Position numbers and translations under genes: made by a program. DNA of 64,000 nucleotides, taken from positions 7,049,717 to 7,113,716 of the forward strand of contig NC_071330.1 in assembly GCF_010183535.1 (NCBI RefSeq). Reading direction: 5' to 3'. The notes under the pieces are model-generated. The model had not been told where the DNA came from and did no database searches. It saw only the letters and a program-made list of their open reading frames with translations. Positions 48,801 through 60,600 of this stretch are shown here, piece after piece. The DNA is from Caenorhabditis remanei (Eukaryota; Nematoda; Chromadorea; Rhabditida; Rhabditidae). The first letter of the stretch is position 1. Each line of letters begins with the position of its first letter.

Positions 48801-50475
48801 TTAAAGTTTTGAAATTTTGATGAATGAATATTCATTGTTCGTAATGCAGTTACTTATCATAAACGAGTAAAACTTCTTGGAGTCAAAGATTTGTTGTTTT
48901 TATTATTTCTAAATTCATCTGTATACTTCTCTTCTTGTCGCTTTTTGATATCGTTGATTCACAAGAGAGTCTCTGGTCTCTGATAATGCTTCCCAGAAGT
49001 TAGTTCATATTGCGAAGTGTAAGAAGTTCTGAAAACCCCTGTGAGTTCGTTAGAATTATTTTTTCAAACAAGTCTAAGTGCACTCTTCAAAAAGAAAGCG
49101 CAGGTGTCTGCGACACCACCGAAATTTGATTTATATCTCAACGGCTGTCTCATTTCCATAGCGACTCGAGGAGAAAGACTGCGACGTGTATTTTACTCTC
49201 ATATTTCTTTCCCAGAAACAATGATCGTAGTGTCTTTTCTCCTCTTTTCTAAATATTTTTCTATTGTTTTCTGATATGACTCATTCGACCAAATAACGCG
49301 TTCTTTATTTCGTTCAAGACGCCTTATTCTGTCGTCTTTACTTGTTTTTCGAATTTCACATTCGTTACTTTACTTTATATAGCCTCTCAACTTGGCTGCG
49401 TGCGCACTTCTCCACAAACATGACATATTTAGTTTCTGCTCCAGCTCTTTTTTCTTTTTCTCTCCCAACTCCTCTTCTTAAACATCAATATCGATTTTAC
49501 CTTTTAACGCTATTCGCATGCTATTTTTAATAGTGTTTTCCGTCTTTTTTTCTACTCCAGGCTTTAGAAGAAGCAGTGCACTAAGAAAAATAATTCTTCC
49601 AAAAAGGATCCAGTAGGGCGAACCCTGTGGTTTATGCTACAAAGAGTACAGCAATGTCAGAGGAGGCGAAGCAACACTGGCTGAATGCTTGCGCATTTCG
49701 CGTGCATGAGTCGGCAGACAAACAGCTGCATTCGATTTTCTCATCGTTTTCTGCGCTTATTGCTTCATCTTTTCGGTTTTTGTTTCCGCGTGTTATCGAG
49801 ATAGTGAGAGAAAATAAGAAGAAAGAACAAAGAAGCATGTGAATTCTATACTTTTTCTGATAATCTCTTTAGAATTAAGTTCGTTATAAACTTCTTTCTT
49901 CGATCAGTCAACTTTTAGTCTATAGTTTCGACTTCCAATCAGTGACAACAAATTAACCAAAGTTCAACTTGCAGTCCATCTGTTTTAAGTTTATGATACA
50001 GCGCCTATACGTCGTGTTGAGACCACCGAGCTTCTGCTGGTCAATGCGCCTTTAGTGTCGATTTACGTAAGCTCAATAAGTACCGTTGCAGTTTGTGTTT
50101 GTTTCTCAAAAGTAATTCCTTTCTTTTAATGAAATTTTTGTAATAGTCATGACTGGTAAAAATAACGTGAGTTTCGCAATATATTCTTCTCATATGTGAT
50201 GACTAATAAATTTTGGTTTTTCGTGCTTTTCGCTGCGTCTCAAGAGAATCATGACCGCTTTTCCGGCAATAAAACCGCCAGTTCGACTTTCCATCCTTTT
50301 CTGCCGTTTCTCCGTTTCAGCTTCCTCTTCTCTTTCGTAGCTCCAGTCATATGTATCCATGGCAACATGATAGAGCATGTACTCCGCAACTCCGTTTTAT
50401 GAATGGGTGATGTAATCCTCAATCAATATTTATGTTTCAGGCCCCGGCCAGGCTCCCGTCAATACCCTTCTGGAA
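48801..50475. other. 1.7-kb intergenic stretch upstream of the PITP gene
   Basis: T-rich on plus (for example 49200-49560). An ATG at 50149 followed by a good donor (AAC|GTGAGT at 50167) could be an alternative first exon of the PITP gene, but it is in no frame I can confirm. Otherwise nothing is seen. Confidence 0.4.
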
Positions 50476-51611
50476 ATGATCATCAAAGAATAGTGGGTGT
50501 TTCAACTATTCATGTAGACTATCTACATTTTAATAGCAGTAGTTAACTATATTCTAGCAATGGTTAACATTTCATTCATCAATACACGCTCAAATTTAGT
50601 GTAGATCATCTGAAACAATGAAGCGAAGAATCCTGAAAAAATTAAACTAATTTCAGCCGCGTCGTCCTTCCACTGTCTGTTGAAGAGTACCAAGTTGGCC
50701 AGCTGTGGTCGGTCGCAGAAGCATCGAAAGCAGAAACGGGAGGAGGAGAAGGAGTTGAAGTGCTGAAAAACGAGCCATTTGATAATGTTCCTCTTCTTAA
50801 CGGTCAATTCACCAAAGGACAATACACTCATAAAATTTATCATCTGCAATCGTAAGTTTGAAAAAAAAAAGCCCAAAAATCAACTTTTTTTTTAGCAAAG
50901 TTCCTGCCCTCTTGCGTAAAATTGCCCCGAAAGGATCATTAGCGATTCATGAAGAAGCTTGGAATGCTTATCCATACTGCAAAACGGTTATTACTAATCC
51001 AGATTATATGAAAGAAAATTTCTATGTTAAAATTGAAACAATTCATTTGCCCGACAGTGGTACAACGGAAAATGCTCATGGGCTGAAAGGAGAAGAACTA
51101 GCAAAACGAGAAATCGTTAACATCAATATTGCTAATGATCATGAGTTTTTAAACTCAGGAGATTTGCACCCGGATACAACACCATCGAAGTTTCAAAGTT
51201 CCAAAACCGGAAGGTAAGCGCTAATGTTAAAGAATATATTCTTTAGTGAAACATAGAGTTTTCTTCATTTCAATTATTTCAGAGGTCCACTGACTGGAAA
51301 CTGGAAAGACAACGTTCAGCCAGTCATGTGTGCATACAAGTTAGTTACTGTCTATTTTAAATGGTTTGGATTCCAAAAGATTGTGGAGGGATACGCCCAC
51401 ACGGTGAGCGAATTGAAGGTTGAATAAAAAATTACTGAACTTTTTGTAGCAATATCCTCGTCTTTTCTCCAAGTTTCATCGGGAAGTTTTTTGCTGGATT
51501 GACAAGTGGCACGGACTCACAATGGTGGATATTCGAGAGATCGAAGCTAAAGCTCAGAAAGAATTGGAAGAGCAACGTAAAAGTGGGCAAGTGCGAGGAA
51601 TGAATGGATAA
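50476..51611 (+). CDS. Class I phosphatidylinositol transfer protein
   Basis: Five exons (50476-50492, 50657-50851, 50896-51213, 51283-51403, 51450-51611) give exactly 270 residues against 271 for PITP-alpha. It starts [20 protein letters not shown] and follows the family throughout: '[20 protein letters not shown]', '[15 protein letters not shown]', '[17 protein letters not shown]', '[14 protein letters not shown]', '[17 protein letters not shown]', '[12 protein letters not shown]'. These cover the lipid-head contact Thr/Lys/Glu region and the C-terminal regulatory helix. It exchanges phosphatidylinositol and phosphatidylcholine between membranes, supplying PI for phosphoinositide synthesis. 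The protein is soluble and cytosolic. The first exon is only 17 coding bases, so the start was chosen by family alignment. The next gene on the same strand begins 676 bases downstream. Confidence 0.93.
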
Positions 51612-52287
51612 ATTCAATTTTTGTGGTTTTCAAATCTAGTCCATCAGTTCTATCTTTCTTCCCATCTTCCATCGCCTCCGCCCTCCATGATTTGGATATG
51701 ATGTATTGTGTGATTTTTCTTTTCAAATCTACTAATCTTCCATTTTGGTTTTCTCCTTTTTCCCGGCTTCCGCTTCATCTCGTCACTCACTTTACCACTC
51801 TAAAGTATAGCTTTTTGCCATCGAAATTGACTGACGCCCCCTGACATTCGTAATGTATCCTGTGGACTTCATGCCTGTTTCGCAGCTCCCTCCTACCGAT
51901 AATTAGGTTGTGAGGCAAAGTGCAGCTCACTAGTAAAATTCACAAATATTATAGATGTTTTCTTTTTAAATTTTTTGGAAATCTCATATCACCTCCACAA
52001 CCACCACCCCAACTATTTCCCCCATAGAAAAGACTGCAATCATAATTTATATAGTTACATTATTGTTTCCTAATCATTTCGTTATTCTTATTTCTAAACT
52101 ATTGCTTCCTTCTCCATTTTCTTAATGATATTCACAAAAAGTCATCAAAATTATCGAACATTCAAAAGAGAACTCAAAGAATAAATGCATGTTTTATTTA
52201 TATTCATTTTGCTATTTCACAGGGTTGAAAACCTAAGTATTTTCAAAAAAAAAAGTACAAGGTATGAAATTTGTGTCGCGATTTCAG
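51612..52287. other. Gap between the PITP gene and the Tim44-like gene
   Basis: 675 AT-rich bases, mostly the PITP 3' region. It ends in TTTCAG (52282-52287) immediately before the next ATG, a strong spliced-leader acceptor, so the downstream gene may share a transcript or simply be SL1-spliced. Confidence 0.45.
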
Positions 52288-53479
52288 ATGAGGTTAGCCT
52301 CCTCTCAAGTACGATCACTGAGCACTAGGTCTGAAAAAGATTTTGAACGGGTTATTTCGGTATATCAGTTATGGTAAGAAGGCATTGCTTTTACCAAAAA
52401 CTGTAACTAATTATTTTTAAGGAAAAAGTACAAGTTTCGATTCGATGAATTGACGTCTCCACAAGAGCCAGCCATCGATATCTCAAGAAGTGATAGAAAA
52501 CACGACTATTATGAGCACGTAGGTCCAACGAGCTGCATAAAAATTCATCGATTTACATTCCAGATTTCTCTGGTTCCAGGATGCCCTCGAATCGCTTTAG
52601 AAGCTCCGACTGGATTCATTCAAAAAGCGAAAACCAATGTGAAAGGATACATGGTAAAAAATTGATCAGTCTTGAAATCTGAACATAAATTTTCAGAGAA
52701 ATGCTTTTGTACGCGGAATTGGTCTCCAAGATGATAAAGACGACTTTATCGAGCTGTGCAACTCAACTTTTTTCGAAATTTTGAGAGCGATGAGAGAAGT
52801 GAGATTGAATGGTAATGTAGATTGGTTTTAAAAATTCTTTCAGGAAGACTTTTCCAAACTTTCGGAAGTCACACTTGGTGGAAATGAGACACTTCAGTTT
52901 CATCGTTCGGCCGCTCACAAGCTCACAAAAGTTCAGAGAGAAGCATTGAATGTAATTTTTCATATTTTATCGATAAAAGTTGAATCGAATTGTTAAAGAT
53001 CACACAAGATGACTTGCTCGGTGACAATGGTCACATAATCAGGCAGCCGTATTTGAAATGTTAGTTCCTCCATGTCATCTACTTTTATAAAAGAAAGTTT
53101 CAGATGAAGTCGGACCATACATACATAATATAGATTTCACGAATGTTGATGCCGCGGGGAATACATATCCAGCTGCAGGCGAAAATCAAGGAGACAAAGT
53201 ATTGTGCCGGTAGGTTAAAGAAAATTTCATCTGTCTGAATTATTTTTTTTCAGGTACAAAGTAGTCATTGGTGGAGTTTATAAATTCGCCTTGCTTCGTA
53301 AAGAGATGGAGAAAGAAACCGGTTGGGACCATAAAATCAAAACTCCTAAAGATTACGGCTTCAAATGGCCACGATACACAATTGTCGAATTGGATATATG
53401 TCAATGGGCACAGAATAAGATGCCTATCAAATTAGATGTTAATAGAGATATATATGATTTTCATGTATTCTCATTTTAA
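52288..53479 (+). CDS. Mitochondrial Tim44-like protein, MAIP1/mL45-related (tentative)
   Basis: Eight exons (52288-52328, 52422-52518, 52564-52653, 52697-52798, 52844-52951, 52999-53059, 53104-53209, 53254-53479) give 276 residues with all phases matching. It starts MRLASSQVRSLSTRKKYKFR, a typical mitochondrial presequence (Arg/Ser-rich, no acids). The body has 'GFIQKAKTNVKGYM', then 'FIELCNSTFFEILRAMREEDF', a helix pattern like the Tim44-like fold, and ends with 'FKWPRYTIVELDICQWAQNK', close in style to MAIP1's 'W-T-I-A-R-I-E' C-terminus. MAIP1 partners the m-AAA protease in the matrix and guards EMRE; mL45 is a ribosomal protein with the same fold. I favour MAIP1-like but cannot separate the two by eye. 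The ATG directly follows a TTTCAG acceptor. Confidence 0.7.
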
Positions 53480-53509
53480 TATAGGAAAGAAACTCAAGTT
53501 AATTGAACT

Positions 53510-53526
53510 AATAAAACAGGTTTATT
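53510..53526. terminator. Facing poly(A) signals of two convergent genes
   Basis: AATAAA on plus at 53510-53515 and AATAAA on minus at 53526-53521 lie five bases apart between the stop codons at 53479 (plus) and 53543 (minus). Confidence 0.65.
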
Positions 53527-53542
53527 TCTGAAGGTCTTTATT

Positions 53543-54575
53543 TCAGAGTTTGTCAGCCGAACTCATAACTTCAGTGATTAAATGTTCTGGTGAGCTCCGA
53601 AGTAGGCTGGATAAATCCCAAGAATCATTTTCGTGAAGCCAAGTGGCTGCAGAAATGAGAACAGAAGCAGATGCGACAGAATCATTTTGATAACAATAGT
53701 GAAAAAGACAAAATTTGTAGAAATTTGCCAGTGGAGCAGCAAACTTCAGAAGAGATGATTCTGCAAAAGAAAACAACTATTTGTTTTCAGTTTGCTTTTT
53801 AACTCACTAGATTGAGAAAGTAGAATACAAACCAAGAGTCTCAACTGCTCAGCGTCACTTTGTACTCGTTCCGGAATGTTTTTGTTCTTCTCAAATAACT
53901 GATTTGGCGAAATATAAAAAAGGATGAACCTTACAGAAAATTTTCGCAGCGTCGTTTCATCTCCACTGAGCAGAATCAAAAGAGCAAACACGAATTGACA
54001 GTTCTCTTCTATAACTTCCATGCGTTGTTCAGATGTCATGAAGTTCAAAAGAATGCATTGTCTTGTCAAAATAACTGACTTAGAAAAAGTCACGTCATCT
54101 GAAAATTAATATTCAGAAGTTTCTAATATGCTTCGGAATCTAACATTTAAAAGAATTCAAATGATTGATTCTCGGCATCGGAAGACATCGAAGTTTACGA
54201 GGACCTCGTTCGTTTTGTACCGCTGAAAAAGCGTACTGCTATGTTTGAAACCTTTCTGAGAGAACTCACCAAGTCTATTCATATTCAGTTTTGTACATTT
54301 TGCCAATCGACACGCTGGACACCAATTTCTCCTACTTTTATCCACAACACATCTCCAATTTCCAGCTATACAAGTATAGATGATGTTCTTTCGAACACTT
54401 CTCTTGAAGAAACAACTACATCCATCACACGCCCATACTCCGTAATGTCTTCCATATGATTTATCTCCACATATTTCGCAAACTACGGCGGCTGTATCTT
54501 TTCGAACTGAAATAAATCAATCACAACTCACATTGAAAGCAGAATAATCTGGAGAAAAAGTAAAGACTCACCCAT
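53543..54575 (-). CDS. nhr-239: Nuclear hormone receptor with tailless/PNR-like DNA-binding domain
   Basis: A four-base first exon (ATGG, 54575-54572) joins to an exon that encodes a full C4 zinc-finger domain: '[20 protein letters not shown]', 'CSCFFKRS', '[13 protein letters not shown]', '[10 protein letters not shown]'. The extension '[10 protein letters not shown]' is the one seen in TLX/PNR (NR2E) receptors. Later exons (from about 54096) give a short, divergent ligand-binding region ('[13 protein letters not shown]', '[13 protein letters not shown]', '[11 protein letters not shown]') ending '...[12 protein letters not shown]'. No clear AF-2 helix. It is a nuclear transcription factor; NR2E members mostly repress and act in neuron fate. 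The P-box reads CDGCSC where most receptors have CEGCKG. The symbol rests on memory of an nhr at this C. elegans locus and is uncertain. Confidence 0.8.
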
Positions 54576-55105
54576 TGTAAAAACAAGACGTTGAATGATG
54601 TGTAAATGTTTACCATTCTAGTCACCTACCTCGGTTATAATCCAAACCTGAGAATCGTTAATTGGCATTTTTGGTGTCAGGTGACTTGATTGGACTGAAA
54701 CTTGAGAATCGGTCCCTTTCTCTGCCGCAATCACAAGGCTAGAAGAAGCTTACTTGTTACGTTACTTCATTCATAAGTCGGAGAATTAATAATTCATAGA
54801 ATACGATATGAAAGCGGTGAGTTGGTGTGTTATTCCTTTTCAATTAATGAGAATATCTGAGGGCTATGAAAGAGAATCCCTGGTTAGAAAAAGGGTTTTT
54901 GTGATGCTTTCCGAAGATATTTTAATGAGATGAATTTGAAAATTAGATTGTTAAAAAGAACTTGGATTACTGTAGGTATTTCGAATGAAGTCATTCTTTT
55001 TTCCGAATATGTGATATGGAAAAAACACGAAACAAGTCCTAATCATAATCAATACTTCATTTGGAATAGTATTGAGATATTGGATATGGAAAGAGCACAA
55101 AGAAT
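54576..55105. other. Gap between the nuclear receptor and the phosphatase gene
   Basis: 530 bases, AT-rich, both neighbours on minus. It contains the receptor's promoter and the phosphatase 3' region; no gene seen. Confidence 0.45.
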
Positions 55106-56978
55106 TCAAGACATATTGACTTTACGAAGAGATTGACGGTATGTGGATGCAAATGTGGTGGTTAATTCCTCCGAAATCAATTTATTTGAGACTCCAAAAT
55201 CAAGAAGAACTTTCCAGATGAGCATGTATTGTTGAAGAGTTTGTACAGAAGTTGCACGCCCGTAAAGACGAAGATCCGTCACTATCTGAAATATAGATCT
55301 CGAATGATGAAGGGGAGTGACAACAAACCTGCTTGATATCAGGAAGTTTAAAATGAGTATTAATACATTGCAAAGCGATTTCAATAGCAACTAATGTTCC
55401 AGATCTTCCAACTCCGGCAGCACAATGAATAATGGGTGTAGTGGTTCTTGCTCGAATTTTTCGGAGAATTTTGAGCATGACTTCTGAAGATCCAGGAACT
55501 TGATAATCTGGCCATTCTTTCCATTGAAGATGAGTGATCAAACGGGATTCTCCTTCATAAGACAAATTCAAACGAGTTGAAACAACACTTTTGTTAACGA
55601 TAGCTTCTTCGAATGTCACAATTAGTTTATCAAATCGAAGTGAACAATTGGCATTTCTTGGAAAATACTCAACACATTTTTCCCGATTTGTCTCCACGAA
55701 CTGGCACAACATGACTATTGCATTAGATCTCTCTTGCCAAACCATTCGCCAGAAATCAGCAATTGTCTCCTTTTTTGGCCCTTGAGTTAGAATATATCCA
55801 CGTTTCAAAAAGGGACTTCTGATGTAATTTGCGTGAATGTAATCTGTGGATGGAATAGTTTTGTTTGCCATGAATGTGAGACGAACACGAGAACTGTCGA
55901 GGCACGGAATATCTGAAGTTCGGTTTTTCTTCACAGATTCAAAATCAGAACATACTGTAAAAACGATTCTTCTTGTTGTTAACAGGCATATTGAACACAG
56001 AGCATTGTTCAACTGGTGGATCTCCAGGAAGTTGACTGAATTCATCTTTCAAATCATCCAATGTTAGTTTCTGAGTGTTCATTGCTAATTCTCGGAACAA
56101 CTTTCGATATTCGTCTTTCGCTTCTTCGTCATCAGCCAAAGAAATAGACTCCTTTGTCTGATAAAAACAATGTTTAATATCTTCAAAAAGTGAATGTATA
56201 CCTCGGACACACTATCCTCCATTGATTTGTCCCTGCGAGAACTTGGAGAGTCATAAGATTGTCTTCTTTGTGCCGAACGACTTCTACCAGTTCTCGGATG
56301 GTCTGGCTGCTCTGTCTCTCCATCTAATCCAATTAACGATCGATCACTTTTGATTATTCTCGCGGGTGCTACCTTCTGTTGATTTGGTTTCTTTAGATTT
56401 GAATGAACTGATTCGTTACTTCCACTCTCTGAATTTGAAAGACGCCCTTTGGATTTCGATTTGATCGCCGATTTTTCAAATTCACTGTCGATACGGTCGC
56501 TTCTGAAATGTGATTGGTAGAATAATCTAAATTTATTTTTGATTATTCAAACCTCAACTCGGACTTTTTCCACATTTCGGATGTTGGAGGAGTCGACGTG
56601 GATTGTTGTTGTTTTTTGTTTGGGGTGAATGGCATTCGATTGACAACTCCTCTCCCAACATTCTGCACTGTTTTTCGTTTATCTCGATCAGGAGATCTCG
56701 TTTTTGGGGCATGAATGAGAGTTGGTTGAACCCGTTTTCGTGGTGGAGGGTTTTTCCTGAAAATAGATTTTCCGATTTTAAAAACTTTACTAAAGCCGAA
56801 GAACTTACAAAGACTTTTCACTCTTCGAATCCGAATCACTCTTCGGTTGTTGTCTTTTCTGATGCGATGAAGACGCAGACGATGCCGATGAGGGAGGTCC
56901 AGAAGATGCGGACGACGTCTTTGAATTGTTGCTTCCTTCATTGGACTTTGGTTTGTTTGTCACGTTTTGCTGTGCTTT
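55106..56978 (-). CDS. Cytosolic protein tyrosine phosphatase with Ser-rich N-terminus (5' end uncertain)
   Basis: Exons 56978-56809, 56756-56553, 56502-56202, 56157-55956, 55912-55329 and 55285-55106 join in frame. The first half (about 300 residues) is Ser/Lys/Arg-rich and disordered ('SSASSGPPSSASSASSS', 'RTGRSRSAQRRQSYDS'). The catalytic domain has 'NKKNRFYNIPCLDSSRV' (KNRY loop, formed only by removing a 43-base intron at 55955-55913), 'DYIHANYI', 'YILTQGPKKETIADFWRMVW', 'WKEWPDYQVP' (WPD acid) and 'IIHCAAGVGRSGT' (HCxxGxxRS, Cys nucleophile and Arg), and a Q-loop 'SVQTLQQYMLIW'. All catalytic residues are present, so it should be active. No membrane segment. It resembles the large nematode family of small PTPs. 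No Met opens exon 56978 in frame, so an upstream exon or trans-splice is missing. Confidence 0.83.
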
Positions 56979-57681
56979 CTAAGAACTAAAAGTTGAGAGC
57001 AACTGCGTTTTTCGGACAACGAACTCTGTTGTATCTGTACATTGCTTAACGTTAGAAACGTCTTTTTTTGGCCTCGGATAATTGTAGTCGTTGAGGGAAA
57101 TAGTAAAAGGAATGGATGAATAAAAATAAGAAAAATGGATACGTGTCTGATCAGACACGTGGAGAATACGTGTTTCACGTGTACGAAGAAGACGCGGTTC
57201 AAAAGGTTTCACATTGATTCTATTCGAATCCCAACTGTATTACTGTAGTCTCTGTAATAGAAAACCGTTTGAATTGGCATGTTTTCTCCTTGAATCCTAT
57301 ATTTAAAGTTGTCACCGTTTTTCTATACGAATTATTAATTAGTTTTAGGGGTATTTCAGTCACACTCTTGCTGTATTTTCAGAGAGAAAACAAAAAAAAC
57401 AATTTTATATTCTACGAGGATTTGTCACAGAAGTTCAGAGCAAAACTACACAGAAATGTACAAGTAAAATGTATTGAGGGAGCACAGAAAAAGGAACAAA
57501 AGTATTGCAGATAAGATGGTTAAAAAAATTGAAAAATGAAAGCATTAACGGGGGCAAAAAGAAGTAGAAAACGGGATGGAAAGGAAGTAGACAACGGATA
57601 GGCATGTTTTGGTGGTGAGTGGAGACAAAAATACAGAAAAGTAGAACAATCGAAAGACAAAAATAAGATGGTTTCATATTT
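56979..57681. other. Gap between the phosphatase and feh-1
   Basis: About 700 bases downstream of the feh-1 stop and upstream of the first phosphatase exon I can place. It should hold the missing start of the phosphatase. AG acceptors at 56979-56981 and about 56986 (minus) are visible. Two overlapping minus frames here look random. Confidence 0.4.
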
Positions 57682-60600
57682 TTACAATCTTTGAGTGGAT
57701 CTGGAAGGTACCATTCGAGATGTTACTGACCCAAAGGCGTCACGAAAAGTTTCAGTCCATCCCTGAAATATATCATATTATATTCTGAAGTTGTGGGAAG
57801 AAAAATGTTATTTTTGTTTGATTTTTTAGTTATGATTGTTTGTTAAAATATGTGGATAACATGTTAATCCATCATCTGAGACGAGCTACTACAAATGACT
57901 TCTCAAAGCATATTTTGTTATAGCAAGGGAAAGAAAAGAAGTTAAAAACCTTGCCGTGGTAGGATGATGGAGGTGGTAGAGGTCCGTGATTAGACATGCC
58001 TGAGTGATGACGAGATGATGAATGAGCATCAAGAACTTTCTGATATCGAAGTTTACATGCTGCCTCAATCATTTTTGCCATCGTGGCAGCACTTGGTTCC
58101 ACGTGGAATACATAGCACATGAAGCTTTCGTTCGAGGTTTGCATTATGAATGCACAATGTCTAAAATTATTTTATTGAGTTGAACTACATACAAGTTGAC
58201 TCACTTGACATCTTTTCCAATTCCAAGGAAAGACAAATATCTGACTCTACACTCTGCAATTTGTCCTCCGTTGACTTCAACAATTGCAATTGTGGATGGA
58301 GCAATGGAGACATCCGCGAATATCCATCTTTCTGGACGAACTTGTGACACTAATCTATCGACTGCTTCATTCAGAATCTCAATTCCAGTAGCTTTTGGAA
58401 CTTGAGTGACACCTAGGAAATGGCATCGGAGAACTTTCCTTGGCTCATCAATTGGTGCAGATAATCCCTCACTTCGGACAATTCTCTTTTCTCCAGATTC
58501 AATAGCATGAAGACTAGATGGTCTTCTATGAAGCATGAGTCGTTTACATATATCTCGAAGTGTGTTGGCAATTGTCTTGGCAGAAGTATCGCATCGGAAG
58601 ACGTGACACATGAATCGACGAGTCCCACGATCACGGGAAACATATGCAAAATCTCTTCCGTTATCTCTTCCAACTCCCCAAACTCTAATTGATTGAATTC
58701 GTTCGGCATGGATAACATTCATTGAATCTGGATCAATAAGTGCCAATTCATTATCGTCAAGTTCCATTATAAGTTCACGACCATCTCCCCATTTTGGGAT
58801 GTTGTCGATATCAGTTCTATTCGTCAATTCAACAATGCAACGATTGACTGCTCTCGATGACTTTTCAGCCGTCAATTCATCCTCAGAAATCTCAATCCAT
58901 CCCATTGATCGAACAGCGAATCTCACTGGTTTATGGTATGAATCTCCATTTTCAATTTGATTTTCCTCTGCATATCCTTCACTCATTTCATCTTGTTCAA
59001 TTCTTCGTTTTGTGGTTGTCTGCTTGAATGCGTGCTCTTCAATAACAGGTTGTTGTGGAGGCAATTGAATGATTTGAGGTGGAGGAGCATCAGCTTGAGT
59101 TTCCCGACTCTGTAAAATGGATATCTTCCAGACTGCATAATAAGCTTAAAACAAAAAAGTGCAAAACTGGGAAGAGGACGAAACATACAGCTGTTGTAAC
59201 AGAATACACGGCCGGTGGAGGAGGTGGGGAAGGACTTCGAGCAGGTGTCACATCACGCTGAAAAACAACAGAAACGTGCGACAAAAGAAAGCTGCTTTTC
59301 AAGGAAAAGGACTAGACATTAATGTTCTGAATATAGATCAGATACTATAATGCATATCCTCGTTTTTCAGGTCAAGAATCCAGGCAGAATTCGAATGACC
59401 ATTTTCAAAACTTTAAATCATTTTCAGTTTCTTTCAATCCAAACCACAAAGCAATTCACAAAAGCGTATTCAAAATAGAGTTCTTACCACTGGAGGAGGT
59501 GGTTGTCTTTGAATGGTTCCACTATCCACATGCCAATAATATGAATATCCTTGTGGATCTGTAAATATAGTTTTTGATGGAACTTTTCAAAAAAGACTTG
59601 AAGTTTCAAAAGTTTCAATTGGCATACCTTGATGTTTTTCCCATCCCGGAGGCAGATCTTTTGGTTCTTCTTCCATGATTGGAGGTGGTGGAGGCAACGG
59701 ATGTCTGACGGGCCTTCTATATTGATTTTCGAACATAACTCCACTATCATCCGTTTCTGGAGATAATACAGTATCTAGTACTTCTTCCTCTTCGTCAATC
59801 ACATAATCCGTTGGTGGAGCTCTTCTCGGCGGAGACTCAGCTTCTCTTCTTTGTTGATCCAATTGCCAATAAAAAGAATAAGGATCTCGATGCTCTGTCA
59901 TGATAGTTGTGTCTCCAATTTGTCGAACTCTAACTCCATCTTCACCACGAGAAATGGCTCCATCACGGCTCGCCTGGTCGATTGCTGCCAATGATTGACG
60001 GAAGTCTTGGGCTGCAACAACACCAAATTAGTCATGCAATCAAATTGTGGACTAGAGGCCTTGTTTGTTCTTTTTCTTCGTCTTTTTTCACACAGATATA
60101 GACAGAAAAATGGGGAAAAACTTACATGAATAGTCAACAGCCATGTTCCGTCTCCGCTCCTCCTCCCGGCGTCCCTTCTGGCCTGAAAAAGCGAAAAATT
60201 AATAGAATAAAAACAGGTGAGATAAAGAAAAAACAACGTTTGACATTTTCAGGGATGGAGGTTAAAATAAATAGATATTTTGAGAAGTTTTCTCCAAAAA
60301 GTTTAGTCGAGAGGAGCAATTGATATTTTTTCTTTTTTTTTCGGATCAATCGGAAAGTTACAGATACGATTTCTATGTCACTTGTCAATACAACCTTGAA
60401 ACTGTAAAATCAGAGATAATTTTATCAAGAATTGGTTCGTATTGATCTGGAATTTTTAGCAACTGCCAAAACTGTTTCATACGATTTTGATAATCCATCT
60501 ACAATACCGTTCTTTCCAAACTCGCTCAGATTTCTATGCAAAAAATGTCTCACCTCGTCCAGCTGAAGAGTATCCACGAGAATCGTAGTGTTGATTGACA

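Noticed and set aside
50196..50402. Plus-strand frame upstream of the PITP gene
   Set aside because: It does not splice in frame to the PITP first exon, which is explained by MIIKEY at 50476.
56543..56941. Open frame starting MKEATIQRRR as the phosphatase N-terminus
   Set aside because: Splicing at 56808 requires the other frame (Ser-rich) to enter the next exon; the Met frame would shift out.
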